From NCBI RefSeq assembly GCF_004340875.1, contig NZ_SLXQ01000002.1, positions 186,001-250,000 on the forward strand: a stretch of 64,000 nucleotides of DNA, written 5' to 3'. Below the pieces are notes generated by a model. It was not told the origin of the DNA and searched no databases. It was given only the letters and a program-made list of their open reading frames with translations. Source of the DNA: Tamaricihabitans halophyticus (GTDB lineage: Bacteria > Actinomycetota > Actinomycetes > Mycobacteriales > Pseudonocardiaceae). Numbering within the stretch: the stretch's first letter is position 1; every line of letters begins with the position of its first letter. A program made the translations under genes and the position numbers. Of the stretch, positions 1 to 7,818 are shown piece by piece.

Positions 1-858
1 ACTGACCAGCGAGGGCGATGGTTCGGGCGATTCGACAGGACTGGCTGCCGCGTCGCGGCCGCCGCCGGAGCCGCCGCTGATCAGCGCGACGATGATGCCG
101 ATGACCAGCAGCAGTGCGATCAGTGCGATCGCCGCGATCGGTAGCCAGCGCGGTGGCCTCGTCGCGGCCGGCTCGGCTGCTGGCGGTTCGACTGGCTCGC
201 TGACGACCTTCGGGAGTAACCGGGTGTCCGCGTTCGCGACTTCCGGGCTCACCGTGTCGCGGAAACCTTCGGCGCGGAGCGCCTCAGCGCTGAGCGGGGG
301 GCTGTCCGGGGCGAGTTCGGCGAGGATCCGCTGCGCCTGTTCAATCGAGCAGGGCTGGTTGCTTCTGCTGAGCCCGGTAGCCAGGTCGAGCAGATTGCTC
401 ACCGACGGGTAGACGACGTGTAATCCGCGCTCCAGATCCGCTGCTGGTTGGCTCACGGTTTCCACATATGGCCCGACCGCGACCACCGTTCTGGTCGGAA
501 TCCCACCGAGCCCCGCCGCGTGCAGCTTGGCCAGGATGGCGTTAACCGGCTGGAGTGATTCGACGGCCGGATTCACCGCGCCGTCCGGTCGGCCGATCGG
601 CCAGCCGTCGGACTTCCAGGCGGCGGCGAGCGGAGCTTCCAGCCGGATGGCCGGGTCGGGTAATTCGACGCCGACGATCAGCAGTATGCCTTGCGGGAGT
701 ACCGCGATCGCATCGAGTTGACCAGGGCAGTTCGGCGGTTGCGCGCCAATCAACGCGAGCCCGCCGGCCACTTCGCTCTGCCTGCCGAGCGCGGTCAACG
801 CCACCCGGACATCCGCGCCGACCTGCGAGGTGTCCTCTCCGATGCGCACCAATCGCAC
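1..858 (-). CDS. Membrane protein with NERD-like N-terminal domain (3' end outside window)
   Basis: The frame is open for 286 codons from GTG at 858 to the window edge, so the C-terminus is missing. GGAGGAA stands just upstream of the GTG and decides the start. Residues 1 to about 110 include the stretch QLDAIAVLPQGILLIVGVEL, which resembles the central strands of nuclease-related (NERD) domains; this assignment is tentative and I do not see a complete catalytic set. A Pro/Ala-rich linker follows, then a single membrane helix at about residues 238-262 and a Gly- then Ser/Pro-rich segment that would lie outside the cell. No neighbour defines a role. It may sense or anchor something at the membrane, but function is unknown. 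Confidence 0.75.
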   Translation of the reverse strand, partial: MRLVRIGEDTSQVGADVRVALTALGRQSEVAGGLALIGAQPPNCPGQLDAIAVLPQGILLIVGVELPDPAIRLEAPLAAAWKSDGWPIGRPDGAVNPAVESLQPVNAILAKLHAAGLGGIPTRTVVAVGPYVETVSQPAADLERGLHVVYPSVSNLLDLATGLSRSNQPCSIEQAQRILAELAPDSPPLSAEALRAEGFRDTVSPEVANADTRLLPKVVSEPVEPPAAEPAATRPPRWLPIAAIALIALLLVIGIIVALISGGSGGGRDAAASPVESPEPSPSLVS

Positions 859-1291
859 GGTGTTCCTCCGGTATCCGGCGTTCCTACGGCTCGACCCTGG
901 CTGGCCGGTCGGCGACACTTCCGGCGGTTACGTTAATGCGTCGGGCCCCTGGTGCGGCGCAACCCGCAACGCGGCCGAGAAAATACTACACACGGTTCAA
1001 CAGCTCCCCGGTAAGTGTGTCACTCGATCGTGCTGACTCCCTGGTCAGGTGCTAGGTTGTTTGCCGAGGGTAGGCACTTTTGTTGGCTGACTGCTCGGTT
1101 CCGGGTCAGCATGTTTCGCAGATTACTATCCCTCTTGTGGGTGAGCCTGTGGTGTATACGGGACTCGTGTGGCTAAATGGCATGATTGCAGTGCAGAATG
1201 AATACGGGTTGTCCATGGGTACCAGCCGCGGACCGACCGCCTGACGAGGTCGTAGGGGAAGACGCCCCTCGTCGAACAGCGGAGGTCAGCA
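859..1291. other. Divergent intergenic region between the NERD-like gene and the DUF3145 gene
   Basis: No convincing coding frame is present in these 433 bases. The stretch is clearly more A+T-rich than the flanking genes, especially around 975-1200, as expected for two divergent promoters. A short inverted repeat, GACGAGG at 1243-1249 and CCTCGTC at 1267-1273 with AGGGG/CCCCT nested inside, lies 18 bases before the DUF3145 start and could form a small hairpin in its leader. I cannot assign -35/-10 hexamers with confidence. Confidence 0.5.
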
Positions 1292-1795
1292 GTGAGCACT
1301 CGTGGCAGCACCAGTGGTGTGGTGTACGTCCACTCGTCGCCGTCTGCGGTATGTCCGCACGTCGAGTGGGCGATCTCGGGGACGCTTGGTACCCGAGTGG
1401 AGCTGAAGTGGACGGCCCAGCCGGCCGCGCCAGGTCAGCTACGCGCGGAATGCGCGTGGCGGGCCGATCAGGGCATGGGTGCCAAACTCGTGTCCGCGTT
1501 GAAGGCATGGCCGATGCTTCGGTTCGAGGTCACCGAAGACCCCAGTAGTGGCACGGACGGTGAACGATACTGTTTCGCGCCCGGACTGGGGCTCTGGCGC
1601 GCGCGCACCAGCGCGAACGGGGACATCGTGGTAGGTGAGGACCAGCTGCGCGCGCTCGCGTCGAGCGCGCGGGGCGGGGAGGCGTTGGCGCATAAGCTCG
1701 ACGAGCTCCTCGGCAGTAGCTGGGACGAAGCACTCGAACCGTATCGGCGGGCTGGTGACGGCGCGCCGGTTACCTGGTTGCACCAGGTCGGGTAG
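1292..1795 (+). CDS. DUF3145 family protein
   Basis: The 167-aa product begins MSTRGSTSGVVYVHSSPSAV and carries the PHVEWAISGTLG and VELKWTAQPAAPG motifs that mark the actinobacterial DUF3145 family, recognised here from memory. The family is conserved across Actinomycetota and has no established biochemical role. The GTG start is supported by GGAGG nine bases upstream (1281-1285). There is no signal peptide or membrane segment, so the protein should be cytoplasmic. A strong hairpin (1817-1849) just after the stop suggests that it is transcribed alone. In the actinobacterial genomes I know, genes of this family often lie near the FAS II/aceE region, as here. Confidence 0.88.
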   Translation: MSTRGSTSGVVYVHSSPSAVCPHVEWAISGTLGTRVELKWTAQPAAPGQLRAECAWRADQGMGAKLVSALKAWPMLRFEVTEDPSSGTDGERYCFAPGLGLWRARTSANGDIVVGEDQLRALASSARGGEALAHKLDELLGSSWDEALEPYRRAGDGAPVTWLHQVG

Positions 1796-1816
1796 CCCAC
1801 CTCGGCAGACAAGGCG

Positions 1817-1849
1817 GATGGATTACCGGGCGCCGTTCGGTAATCCATC
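1817..1849 (+). terminator. Perfect 12-bp hairpin between DUF3145 and the NTF2-like gene
   Basis: GATGGATTACCG (1817-1828) pairs perfectly with CGGTAATCCATC (1838-1849) across a nine-base loop. It begins 21 bases after the DUF3145 stop and ends 18 bases before the next start. There is no T-tract, as is common for actinobacterial terminators. The unusual A+T content of a stem in such G+C-rich DNA means a protein-binding palindrome is an alternative. Confidence 0.6.
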
Positions 1850-1867
1850 ACCCCTTACCCTCTCGAC

Positions 1868-2440
1868 ATGTCTCGTGTGCGTCCTCGGCGCTGGTGGCTC
1901 GCTCCCGTGCTCGTCCTCGTGCTCGGGTTGACCGCGGCCGGAGCCTACTTCGCGCGCGATTGGTACGGCGCCGCGGAAGAGGAGACCGGGGGACCGGCGG
2001 GGGAGACGCTTCCGCTCGCCGAACAGCCCGGCTCGCCGACCGTGGAGCTCAGCCCGGACGCCACCGCGCATCCGCTCGGCGAGAGCGTCCGGCAACTGTT
2101 GCAGACCTACTTCGACGCCATCAACGGGCGAAACTTCGACCGGTGGCAGACCACGGTGACCGCTGACCGGGTGGCCGCCACCTCGGAACAGCAATGGCTG
2201 AACGACTACGACAGCACCCAGGATGGCAGCATCCTGGTGTACCGCATCGAATCCGCGCCGCGGAACACGCTGCGCGTGCAGGTGGGTTTCACCAGTAAAC
2301 AGGACATCGCGCAGGCGCCCGCGGACCTGCAGGTCGAGTGCATCAACTGGTACCTGGCGTTACCCGTGACCAAACAGGGCGGTCAGTGGAAGATCGCGGA
2401 GGCTGAACCGGGCGGCAAGCAGGTCAACAAGCCCTGCTGA
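1868..2440 (+). CDS. Membrane-anchored NTF2-like protein, hypothetical
   Basis: The 190-aa product begins with basic residues (MSRVRPRRWW) and a single hydrophobic helix at about residues 10-30, typical of an N-terminal membrane anchor with the rest outside the cell. An acidic, Pro/Gly-rich linker (residues 38-65) leads to a globular domain of about 120 residues. Its pattern (LLQTYFDAINGRNFDRW ... GGQWKIAEAEP) fits the NTF2-like/Mce-associated fold that actinobacteria often use in secreted accessory proteins. There is no lipobox cysteine. No good Shine-Dalgarno sequence precedes the ATG. The gene runs towards fabF and ends 47 bases before the fabF stop. Precise function is unknown. Confidence 0.75.
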   Translation: MSRVRPRRWWLAPVLVLVLGLTAAGAYFARDWYGAAEEETGGPAGETLPLAEQPGSPTVELSPDATAHPLGESVRQLLQTYFDAINGRNFDRWQTTVTADRVAATSEQQWLNDYDSTQDGSILVYRIESAPRNTLRVQVGFTSKQDIAQAPADLQVECINWYLALPVTKQGGQWKIAEAEPGGKQVNKPC

Positions 2441-2487
2441 CCGCCCCGTTTCGACTGCCCTGCTTGGGGTCGGGCGGAGGGAACTGG

Positions 2488-3732
2488 TCAGACCGTGGTG
2501 AAGCTCAGCGCCACGTTGTGGCCGCCGAACCCGAACGAGTCGTTGACCGCGGCCCGCAAGTCAACCTTGCGAGGTTCGCCTGCGACGACGTCCAACTCGA
2601 CCTTGGGGTCCAGCTGTTCCAGGTTACTGGTAGCCGGGATGACCCCGTTGTAGAGCGAAAGCACCGTCACGATGCTCTCCACCGCGCCGGCGCCGCCGAC
2701 CAGGTGGCCAAGCGATCCCTTTGGCGCGGTGACCACCACGTGGTCACCAATCGCCTTGCGTACCGCTGCCGCTTCCCCGACATCGCCGACCACGGTCGAC
2801 GTGGCGTGCGCGTTCAGATGCCCGATATCCGAAGTGGATAGTTCGCCGGTACGAAGGGCCTTGCTAATCGCGTTGATCTGGCCGATGCCCTCCGGATGGT
2901 TTCCGGTGATGTGATAGGCATCCGAGGTGATGCCGACCCCAGCGAGCCGGCCATAGATCCGCGCGCCACGCGCTCGTGCGTGATCCCCGCGTTCCAGCAC
3001 CAGCGCACCGGCGCCCTCGCCGAGGACGAAGCCGTCCCTGTCCACATCGAACGGCCTGGACGCGCGCGCCGGTTCGTCGTTGCGAGTGGACAGTGTCCTG
3101 GACTGGGCGAAGCCAGCCACGGTGATCTGGTGGATACACGCCTCGGCGCCACCAGCGACCACCACATCCGCCTCACCGGAGGCGATCATCCGCCAGCCGG
3201 CGGCAAGCCCCTCCGCACCTGAAGCGCAGGCCGAGGCTGGGGAGTGCACCCCGGCACGCGCCTTCAGATCGATACCTACATGTGCCGCCGGGCCGTTCGG
3301 CATGAGCATCGGCACGGTGAGTGGGGAGACCTTGCGCAGCCCGGACGTTTCCAGGATGTCGTCCTGGTTCAGCAACGTGACGGGACCGCCAACGCCGGTA
3401 CCGATGGCGACGCCCAGCCGGTCTGGATCGACCGTATGGGCCTCGTCGGTCGGCATCTCGAATCCCGCGTCGGCCCAGGCTTGCCTGGCAACGATGATCG
3501 CGATCTGCTCACACCGGTCCATCCGCCTTGCCTGCACCCTCGGCAGCACCTCGGTTGGCTCCACCGCGAGCGGGGCGGCGATCCGAACCGGCAGGTCGAA
3601 CCGCTCCGCCCAATCGGCCTCGATGGTCCGCACGCCGCTGCGCCCTTCGAGCAGCGCCGCCCAGGTCGAGTCGACGTCTCCGCCAACCGGCGTCGTGGCA
3701 CCGAGGCCGGTAATCACGATATCCGTGCTCAT
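2488..3732 (-). CDS. fabF: 3-oxoacyl-[acyl-carrier-protein] synthase II (FabF/KasA type)
   Basis: This cytoplasmic condensing enzyme elongates acyl-ACP with malonyl-ACP in type II fatty-acid synthesis. The 414-aa thiolase-fold product carries the Cys-His-His triad: Cys169 in SACASGAEG, His309 in NAHATST and His343 in GSLGHLVGG. The start is set at the ATG at 3732 (MSTDIVITGLG) because a GGGAGG-type ribosome site precedes it; the upstream in-frame ATG would add 15 unrelated residues. It is the last gene of the fabD-fabH-acpP-fabF operon, 119 bases after acpP. The order matches Streptomyces. Mycobacterial KasA is the close functional comparison. Confidence 0.97.
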   Translation of the reverse strand: MSTDIVITGLGATTPVGGDVDSTWAALLEGRSGVRTIEADWAERFDLPVRIAAPLAVEPTEVLPRVQARRMDRCEQIAIIVARQAWADAGFEMPTDEAHTVDPDRLGVAIGTGVGGPVTLLNQDDILETSGLRKVSPLTVPMLMPNGPAAHVGIDLKARAGVHSPASACASGAEGLAAGWRMIASGEADVVVAGGAEACIHQITVAGFAQSRTLSTRNDEPARASRPFDVDRDGFVLGEGAGALVLERGDHARARGARIYGRLAGVGITSDAYHITGNHPEGIGQINAISKALRTGELSTSDIGHLNAHATSTVVGDVGEAAAVRKAIGDHVVVTAPKGSLGHLVGGAGAVESIVTVLSLYNGVIPATSNLEQLDPKVELDVVAGEPRKVDLRAAVNDSFGFGGHNVALSFTTV

Positions 3733-3851
3733 CGTGACGTCCTCCCTCTCATGTCGTCGGCTGGTGAGAACGTCCATGCGGCCAGCATGCCCGCCGTCCT
3801 CCCCGCTTTCGGTGTTCCTTGCTCAGCGCACTGTCGCTTCCGCGACAGGGC

Positions 3852-4100
3852 TCAGCCGTTCTTCGAGACGTACTCCACGGCGTCGTTCACCGTCTTCAGG
3901 TTGGCCAGCTCGTCGTCCGGGATCTTCACACCGAACTTGTCCTCGGCCTGAACCGCGATCTCGACCATCGACAGCGAGTCGATGTCCAGGTCATCCACGA
4001 AGGACTTCTCCAGGCTGACGTCGTCAGCCGCGACACCGGCGACCTCCTCGACAATCTCGCCAAGGCCCTTCAAGATCTCTTCGTTCGACACGTCAGCCAC
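3852..4100 (-). CDS. acpP: Acyl carrier protein
   Basis: This 82-aa acidic protein carries growing acyl chains on a phosphopantetheine arm. The attachment serine is Ser42 in the diagnostic DIDSLSMVEI motif at the start of helix II. Size, charge and fold are typical of fatty-acid-synthase ACP rather than a polyketide carrier, and its place between fabH and fabF in the FAS II operon confirms the role. The start is the ATG at 4100 with a purine-rich GGGAAAC sequence just upstream. It lies 57 bases downstream of fabH. Confidence 0.97.
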   Translation of the reverse strand: MADVSNEEILKGLGEIVEEVAGVAADDVSLEKSFVDDLDIDSLSMVEIAVQAEDKFGVKIPDDELANLKTVNDAVEYVSKNG

Positions 4101-4157
4101 GTTGTTTCCCTTTCATCTTGCGGTTCTTTGTCTGCGACGACAGCATGCGCACGCCGG

Positions 4158-5144
4158 TCACGGGAGGATCACTACCTGCCCCGCGTAGGACAGGCCGGCG
4201 CCGAAGCCGACGAGCAGCGCGACGTCGCCGCGATGCACGCGTCCGGCGGCACGCATGTGGTCGAGTGCCATCGGGATCGAGGCCGATGACGTGTTGCCGG
4301 AGTAGATGATGTCGTCGGCGACAACCATATCGGCACGCCCTCCGCTTGCTCGGAGGCGTTTCGCGATTGCCTCCACGATGCGCAGATTCGCCTGGTGGGG
4401 GATCAGCACGTCGATATCGGCCGGCTGTAGTCCGGCTGCCTCGATCGCCCGTAGCGCGATCGGCGCGATCTGGGTGGTCGCCCACCGGAAGACCGCCTGC
4501 CCTTCCTGGTACAGGTACTTGTGCTCGCGCATGTAGATGGTGTCGACAAGGTCGCCCGCGCTGCCCCAGACAACCGGGCCGATCTCCGGTTGTTCGGCGG
4601 GCCCGACCACGGCGGCACCGGCGGCGTCCGCGAAGATGATCGCGGTCGAACGGTCCGTTTTGTCCAGCCAGTCACTCAGCTTCTCGGCGCCGATGACCAG
4701 CGTCCGTCCCGCCGAGCCCGCTTTGATCAGGTCGGAGGCGACGCCGAGCGCGTAGCAGAAGCCGGCGCAGGCGGCGTTCAGGTCAAACGCCCCGGAAGCG
4801 GCGATGCCAATCCGGTCGGCCACCTGGGCCGCGGCGTTCGGGATCGGTGAGGGCATCGTGCAGTTCGCCACGATCACGCTGTCGATGTCACTCGGCGCGA
4901 GCCCCGAATCCGCCAGGGCTTTCGAACCAGCCGTGACGGCCATATCCACGAGCTTCTCGTCTTCGCCAGCGAAACGCCGCTCGATGATCCCGACGCGCTC
5001 GCGAATCCACTCGTCGTTGGTGTCCATGGTTTGCGCGAGCTCGTCATTGGTGACGACCCGCTCCGGCCGGACGCTGCCGACGCCGAGAATCCGCGTGGCC
5101 GCGACGACCGGGTTGAGTCGGAGCGTGGGACGTGTCGAGGTCAT
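4158..5144 (-). CDS. fabH: 3-oxoacyl-[acyl-carrier-protein] synthase III
   Basis: FabH starts fatty-acid synthesis by condensing an acyl-CoA primer with malonyl-ACP; in actinomycetes branched primers are common. The 328-aa product has the Cys-His-Asn triad: Cys126 in NAACAGF, His250 in IPHQANLR and Asn284 in YSGNTSSAS. The ATG at 5144 overlaps the fabD stop as ATGA, so the two genes are translationally coupled; the longer upstream frame only reads through fabD. The start gives the usual length and an N-terminus (LNPVVAATRILGVGS) typical of actinobacterial FabH. Confidence 0.97.
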   Translation of the reverse strand: MTSTRPTLRLNPVVAATRILGVGSVRPERVVTNDELAQTMDTNDEWIRERVGIIERRFAGEDEKLVDMAVTAGSKALADSGLAPSDIDSVIVANCTMPSPIPNAAAQVADRIGIAASGAFDLNAACAGFCYALGVASDLIKAGSAGRTLVIGAEKLSDWLDKTDRSTAIIFADAAGAAVVGPAEQPEIGPVVWGSAGDLVDTIYMREHKYLYQEGQAVFRWATTQIAPIALRAIEAAGLQPADIDVLIPHQANLRIVEAIAKRLRASGGRADMVVADDIIYSGNTSSASIPMALDHMRAAGRVHRGDVALLVGFGAGLSYAGQVVILP

Positions 5145-6070
5145 GCGGCCCCTCCCTGGTCGGCGAGTAGACCGGCGACCTTGTCCAGATCGTCCGGCTT
5201 CTTGAGGGCGAGCGTGGCCGTGCCCTTCAACTCGCGTTTCACCAGGCCGGTAAGTGCTCCCGCCGGAGTCAGTTCCACCGTCGCGGTCACGCCGAGTTCG
5301 CCGAGCTTCGCCATGCAGGCATCCCACCGTACTGGCTTGGTTACCTGCGCGATCAGCCGCTCGAGTAGTTCGCCGCCGGTGTCTACGAGTTCGCCGTCCG
5401 CATTGGAAAGCAGCGGTCGCTTCGGATCGGCGACCTCGATGTTCTTCGCGTACTCCCGCAGGGTTTCCTCGGCTGGCGCCATGAACCGGGTGTGGAAGGC
5501 GCCGGCCACCTGCAGGGAACGTACCTTGGCGCGCTCCGGCGGCTCGCTGGTCAGTTCGGCGAGTGCGCTGATCGGCCCGGCGGCGACCACCTGACCGGCG
5601 CCGTTCACGTTCGCCGCGTCCAGGCCGAGCTCGCCGAGCCGCTGGTGCACCTGCTCGGGATCGCCGCCGAGTACGGCGGACATGCCGGTTGGTTCGGTCG
5701 CGCAGGCCGCGGCCATCTGGGAACCGCGGATACCAGCCAGCCGCACGGCGTCCGCCGCGCTCAGCGAGCCGGCTACCGCGGCCGCGGCCAGCTCGCCGAC
5801 CGAATGCCCGGCAACCGGGACGTCCTCGGCTATCGGATACCGCGCCGCGAGCTCGTCGAATGCGAGTAGGGAGGCGGCGACCACGAGAGGTTGGGTCACC
5901 GACGTGTCGGTGATCTCCTCGGCTTCGGCGGTGGTGCCGAGCCGAACCAGGTCCAATCCGGCCGCTTCCGACCAGTGCCGCAGCTTGGCTTCGGCGCCGT
6001 CGAGTTCAAGCCACGGGGTGAGCATGCCTGGGGACTGGGATCCCTGTCCGGGAGCGAGCACTGCGAGCAC
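5141..6070 (-). CDS. fabD: Malonyl-CoA:ACP transacylase
   Basis: FabD transfers malonate from CoA to ACP, supplying the extender unit. The 309-aa product opens with APGQGSQ and has the catalytic serine Ser90 in the nucleophile elbow GHSVGE, with the partner histidine in GAFHTRFM. It is the first gene of the FAS II operon. The start is GTG at 6070. No Shine-Dalgarno sequence precedes it, so translation from a very short or absent leader is possible. The 172-base gap to fasR is the likely FasR target, as for the FAS promoter in Streptomyces coelicolor (known for that system, inferred here). Confidence 0.96.
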   Translation of the reverse strand: MLAVLAPGQGSQSPGMLTPWLELDGAEAKLRHWSEAAGLDLVRLGTTAEAEEITDTSVTQPLVVAASLLAFDELAARYPIAEDVPVAGHSVGELAAAAVAGSLSAADAVRLAGIRGSQMAAACATEPTGMSAVLGGDPEQVHQRLGELGLDAANVNGAGQVVAAGPISALAELTSEPPERAKVRSLQVAGAFHTRFMAPAEETLREYAKNIEVADPKRPLLSNADGELVDTGGELLERLIAQVTKPVRWDACMAKLGELGVTATVELTPAGALTGLVKRELKGTATLALKKPDDLDKVAGLLADQGGAA

Positions 6071-6211
6071 GCGTTAACTACAGCATCGTGTGGCGGTCGG
6101 CGCTGGTGTTGATCGCGACGAAGTCCGACCGCAGGGTTTTGGAGGGTTTCTACAAACTATCCCCGTGAAGAGCGGGTCTCACCCGGGCCGGCCTTGTGGA
6201 CAGCATATGAG

Positions 6212-6237
6212 CATTTCGTGGCGCCTGTCACGAAGTG
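6212..6237 (-). terminator. Hairpin after fasR
   Basis: CATTTCGTG (6212-6220) and CACGAAGTG (6229-6237) are inverted with one mismatch around an eight-base loop. The hairpin lies immediately downstream of the fasR stop codon (6243) and upstream of the fabD start, so it probably ends the fasR transcript and separates it from the FAS operon. The six inner base pairs are perfect. A FasR-binding palindrome is an alternative reading. Confidence 0.5.
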
Positions 6238-6242
6238 GTCGA

Positions 6243-7445
6243 TTACCACAATCCGCGGGAGCGGGCGAGCCGGCCCACGCACAGGCCGATCCGGAGGACT
6301 TGGGCATCGCGCGGATCAGTCGGGTTGTGTCCGGTGATATCAGTCACTCGACGTAGCCGGTAGCGCACGGTATTGGTGTGCACGAACAGGGTCTTCGCGC
6401 AGCTTTCCAGCACCCCGCCGCATTCCAGGTAGGTCTCCACGGTGCTGAGCATGGTTTCGCCGGCCGCGTCCAACGGTTTGGCGATGTGCTCCACGAGCAG
6501 CCATTCGGCCTGCGGATCACCGGCGAGCGCGCGTTCGGGCAACAGCTCGGCCGCCCGCACCGGTCGTGGCGCGTTCGGCCAGCCGACCACCGCGCGCAGC
6601 CCGGACAGCGCTTCGGACGCGCTGTAATGCGCCTCGGTGAGGCTGTCCACCGTGGGGCCGGCGACCACCGGCCCATCGCCGAACGCGGCGGACATCTTCC
6701 CGAGCAGCTCGGTGTCCTCGACGGATCCGGTGGTGGGCCCGGCAACGACCACGACGAGCCGGGAGCCCTGCACGCTCAGCAGCACCGGCCGGCCGACCCT
6801 GGCCGCCCTGCTGCGCACTTCGAACACCACCGCCGGTGGATCGTCCGAGCGTGGGTTGCCGATCAGCACGGTGGCGTTCGCGGCGGGGTCCCAGCCGAGT
6901 GCCGCGGCCCTGGAGAGTAGGGACTCCTCCGCGTCGCCACGGACGATCCCGTCCACTACGAGCGCTTCCAGGCGCGCGTCCCAGGCGCCCCGCGCCTCGG
7001 CGGCCGCCGCGTAGGAGTTCGCGGCGGCGAAGGCGATCTCCCGGCCGTAGCGCAGGATGCCCTCGGTCAGCGCGGCACGGTCGCGGTTATCCGTCGCGTA
7101 AGCGGGCAGCTGTTCCTCGAACACCTCGGTGGCCAGCCGGACGAGCTCGACGGCCTGGCGCAGGCTGACCCACCGGGAGAGCTCGCGCGGCGCGCCGCGA
7201 AACGCGTCCGTGGTGAGTTTCAGCGCTTGGTCGGAATCACGCAGCCAGTTGACGAATCCGGCCGCACCGGTCTGCGTGATCAGCAATACGCTGGCGCGCT
7301 GATCCGCGGGTAGCCGACCAAACCAGGTCAGCCGCTCCTCCATCGCGGCGACGGTGACCGAAGCGAGGTGTCCGGATGCGCGTTCGAGGTCCCGAAGGGC
7401 CCGATCGGACACGCCCTGCCGCTCGCCGCCGCGCTTGGTGCTCAT
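6243..7445 (-). CDS. fasR: PucR/CdaR-type transcriptional regulator of fatty-acid synthesis (FasR)
   Basis: The 400-aa product has a conserved N-terminal region of about 150 residues, a GGDEF-like middle region, and a C-terminal helix-turn-helix of the PucR class (about residues 350-378, with NTVRYRLRRV). Position directly upstream of fabD and overall form match FasR of Streptomyces coelicolor, which activates the fabD-fabH-acpP-fabF promoter (known for that organism). Function here is inferred from synteny and sequence. The start is ATG at 7445. The gene is preceded by a highly structured 100-base segment (7513-7612) and followed by a hairpin. Confidence 0.88.
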   Translation of the reverse strand: MSTKRGGERQGVSDRALRDLERASGHLASVTVAAMEERLTWFGRLPADQRASVLLITQTGAAGFVNWLRDSDQALKLTTDAFRGAPRELSRWVSLRQAVELVRLATEVFEEQLPAYATDNRDRAALTEGILRYGREIAFAAANSYAAAAEARGAWDARLEALVVDGIVRGDAEESLLSRAAALGWDPAANATVLIGNPRSDDPPAVVFEVRSRAARVGRPVLLSVQGSRLVVVVAGPTTGSVEDTELLGKMSAAFGDGPVVAGPTVDSLTEAHYSASEALSGLRAVVGWPNAPRPVRAAELLPERALAGDPQAEWLLVEHIAKPLDAAGETMLSTVETYLECGGVLESCAKTLFVHTNTVRYRLRRVTDITGHNPTDPRDAQVLRIGLCVGRLARSRGLW

Positions 7446-7512
7446 GTCATCAAGAATCGCATGTGGTCAGCGGCCCGGAGATGGCACATCAGCAAGCCAG
7501 CCATGAATAATT

Positions 7513-7612
7513 GGGACCACCCGGCCGCTGGCTCGTCGTCGGCGTCACCGTTACCGTACGACGGCGCGGCCTACGGGTGTCGTGCCGTGGCCGCTTCGTG
7601 CCGGGTGGTCCC
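7513..7612 (-). promoter_or_regulatory. Structured element upstream of fasR (three-way-junction-like inverted repeats)
   Basis: A perfect 13-bp outer repeat, GGGACCACCCGGC (7513-7525) and GCCGGGTGGTCCC (7600-7612), encloses two smaller inverted repeats: CGTCGT (7534-7539) with ACGACG (7558-7563), and GCGGCC (7566-7571) with GGCCGC (7589-7594). Together they could fold as a three-way junction in RNA from either strand. On the minus strand it ends 67 bases before the fasR start, where a regulatory leader would sit. I recognise no known riboswitch class. Confidence 0.45.
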
Positions 7613-7764
7613 TTCTCCCCGGTCCCCACCGGTCACTCCACTATGGACGTAGTTGACCTTGGTCGCCATAGCTTTCCCCCTTTCGTGGCGGGGGTTTTCT
7701 CACTGGTTGAACACTGTTCACCGAAAAGGACGGTCTTCGGTCCACCCTGGCCGGTCGAAACCGC

Positions 7765-7805
7765 GCGTGGCGGGTCCAGCGCCGAAGCACGGAAACCCGC
7801 CACGC
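7765..7805 (-). terminator. Terminator hairpin after aceE
   Basis: GCGTGGCGGGT (7765-7775) and ACCCGCCACGC (7795-7805) form a perfect 11-bp stem with a 19-base loop, 13 bases after the aceE stop codon. Position and stability fit an intrinsic terminator of the G+C-rich actinobacterial kind. A short T run follows four bases beyond the stem on the minus strand. Confidence 0.75.
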
Positions 7806-7818
7806 ACGACAGGCGTCC

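Larger units (their letters stand above)
7446..7818. other. aceE-fasR intergenic region
   Basis: These 373 bases contain no credible gene. They hold the aceE terminator hairpin (7765-7805) next to the aceE stop and, nearer to fasR, a long inverted repeat enclosing two smaller hairpins (7513-7612). The fasR promoter must lie here or within the structured part. On the minus strand the structured part would belong to the fasR leader if transcription starts upstream of 7612. Confidence 0.6.

Noticed and set aside
92-1055. Several short plus-strand frames at the window start
   Set aside because: They are shadows of the minus-strand NERD-like gene, which has a good ribosome site, uninterrupted frame and a membrane helix.
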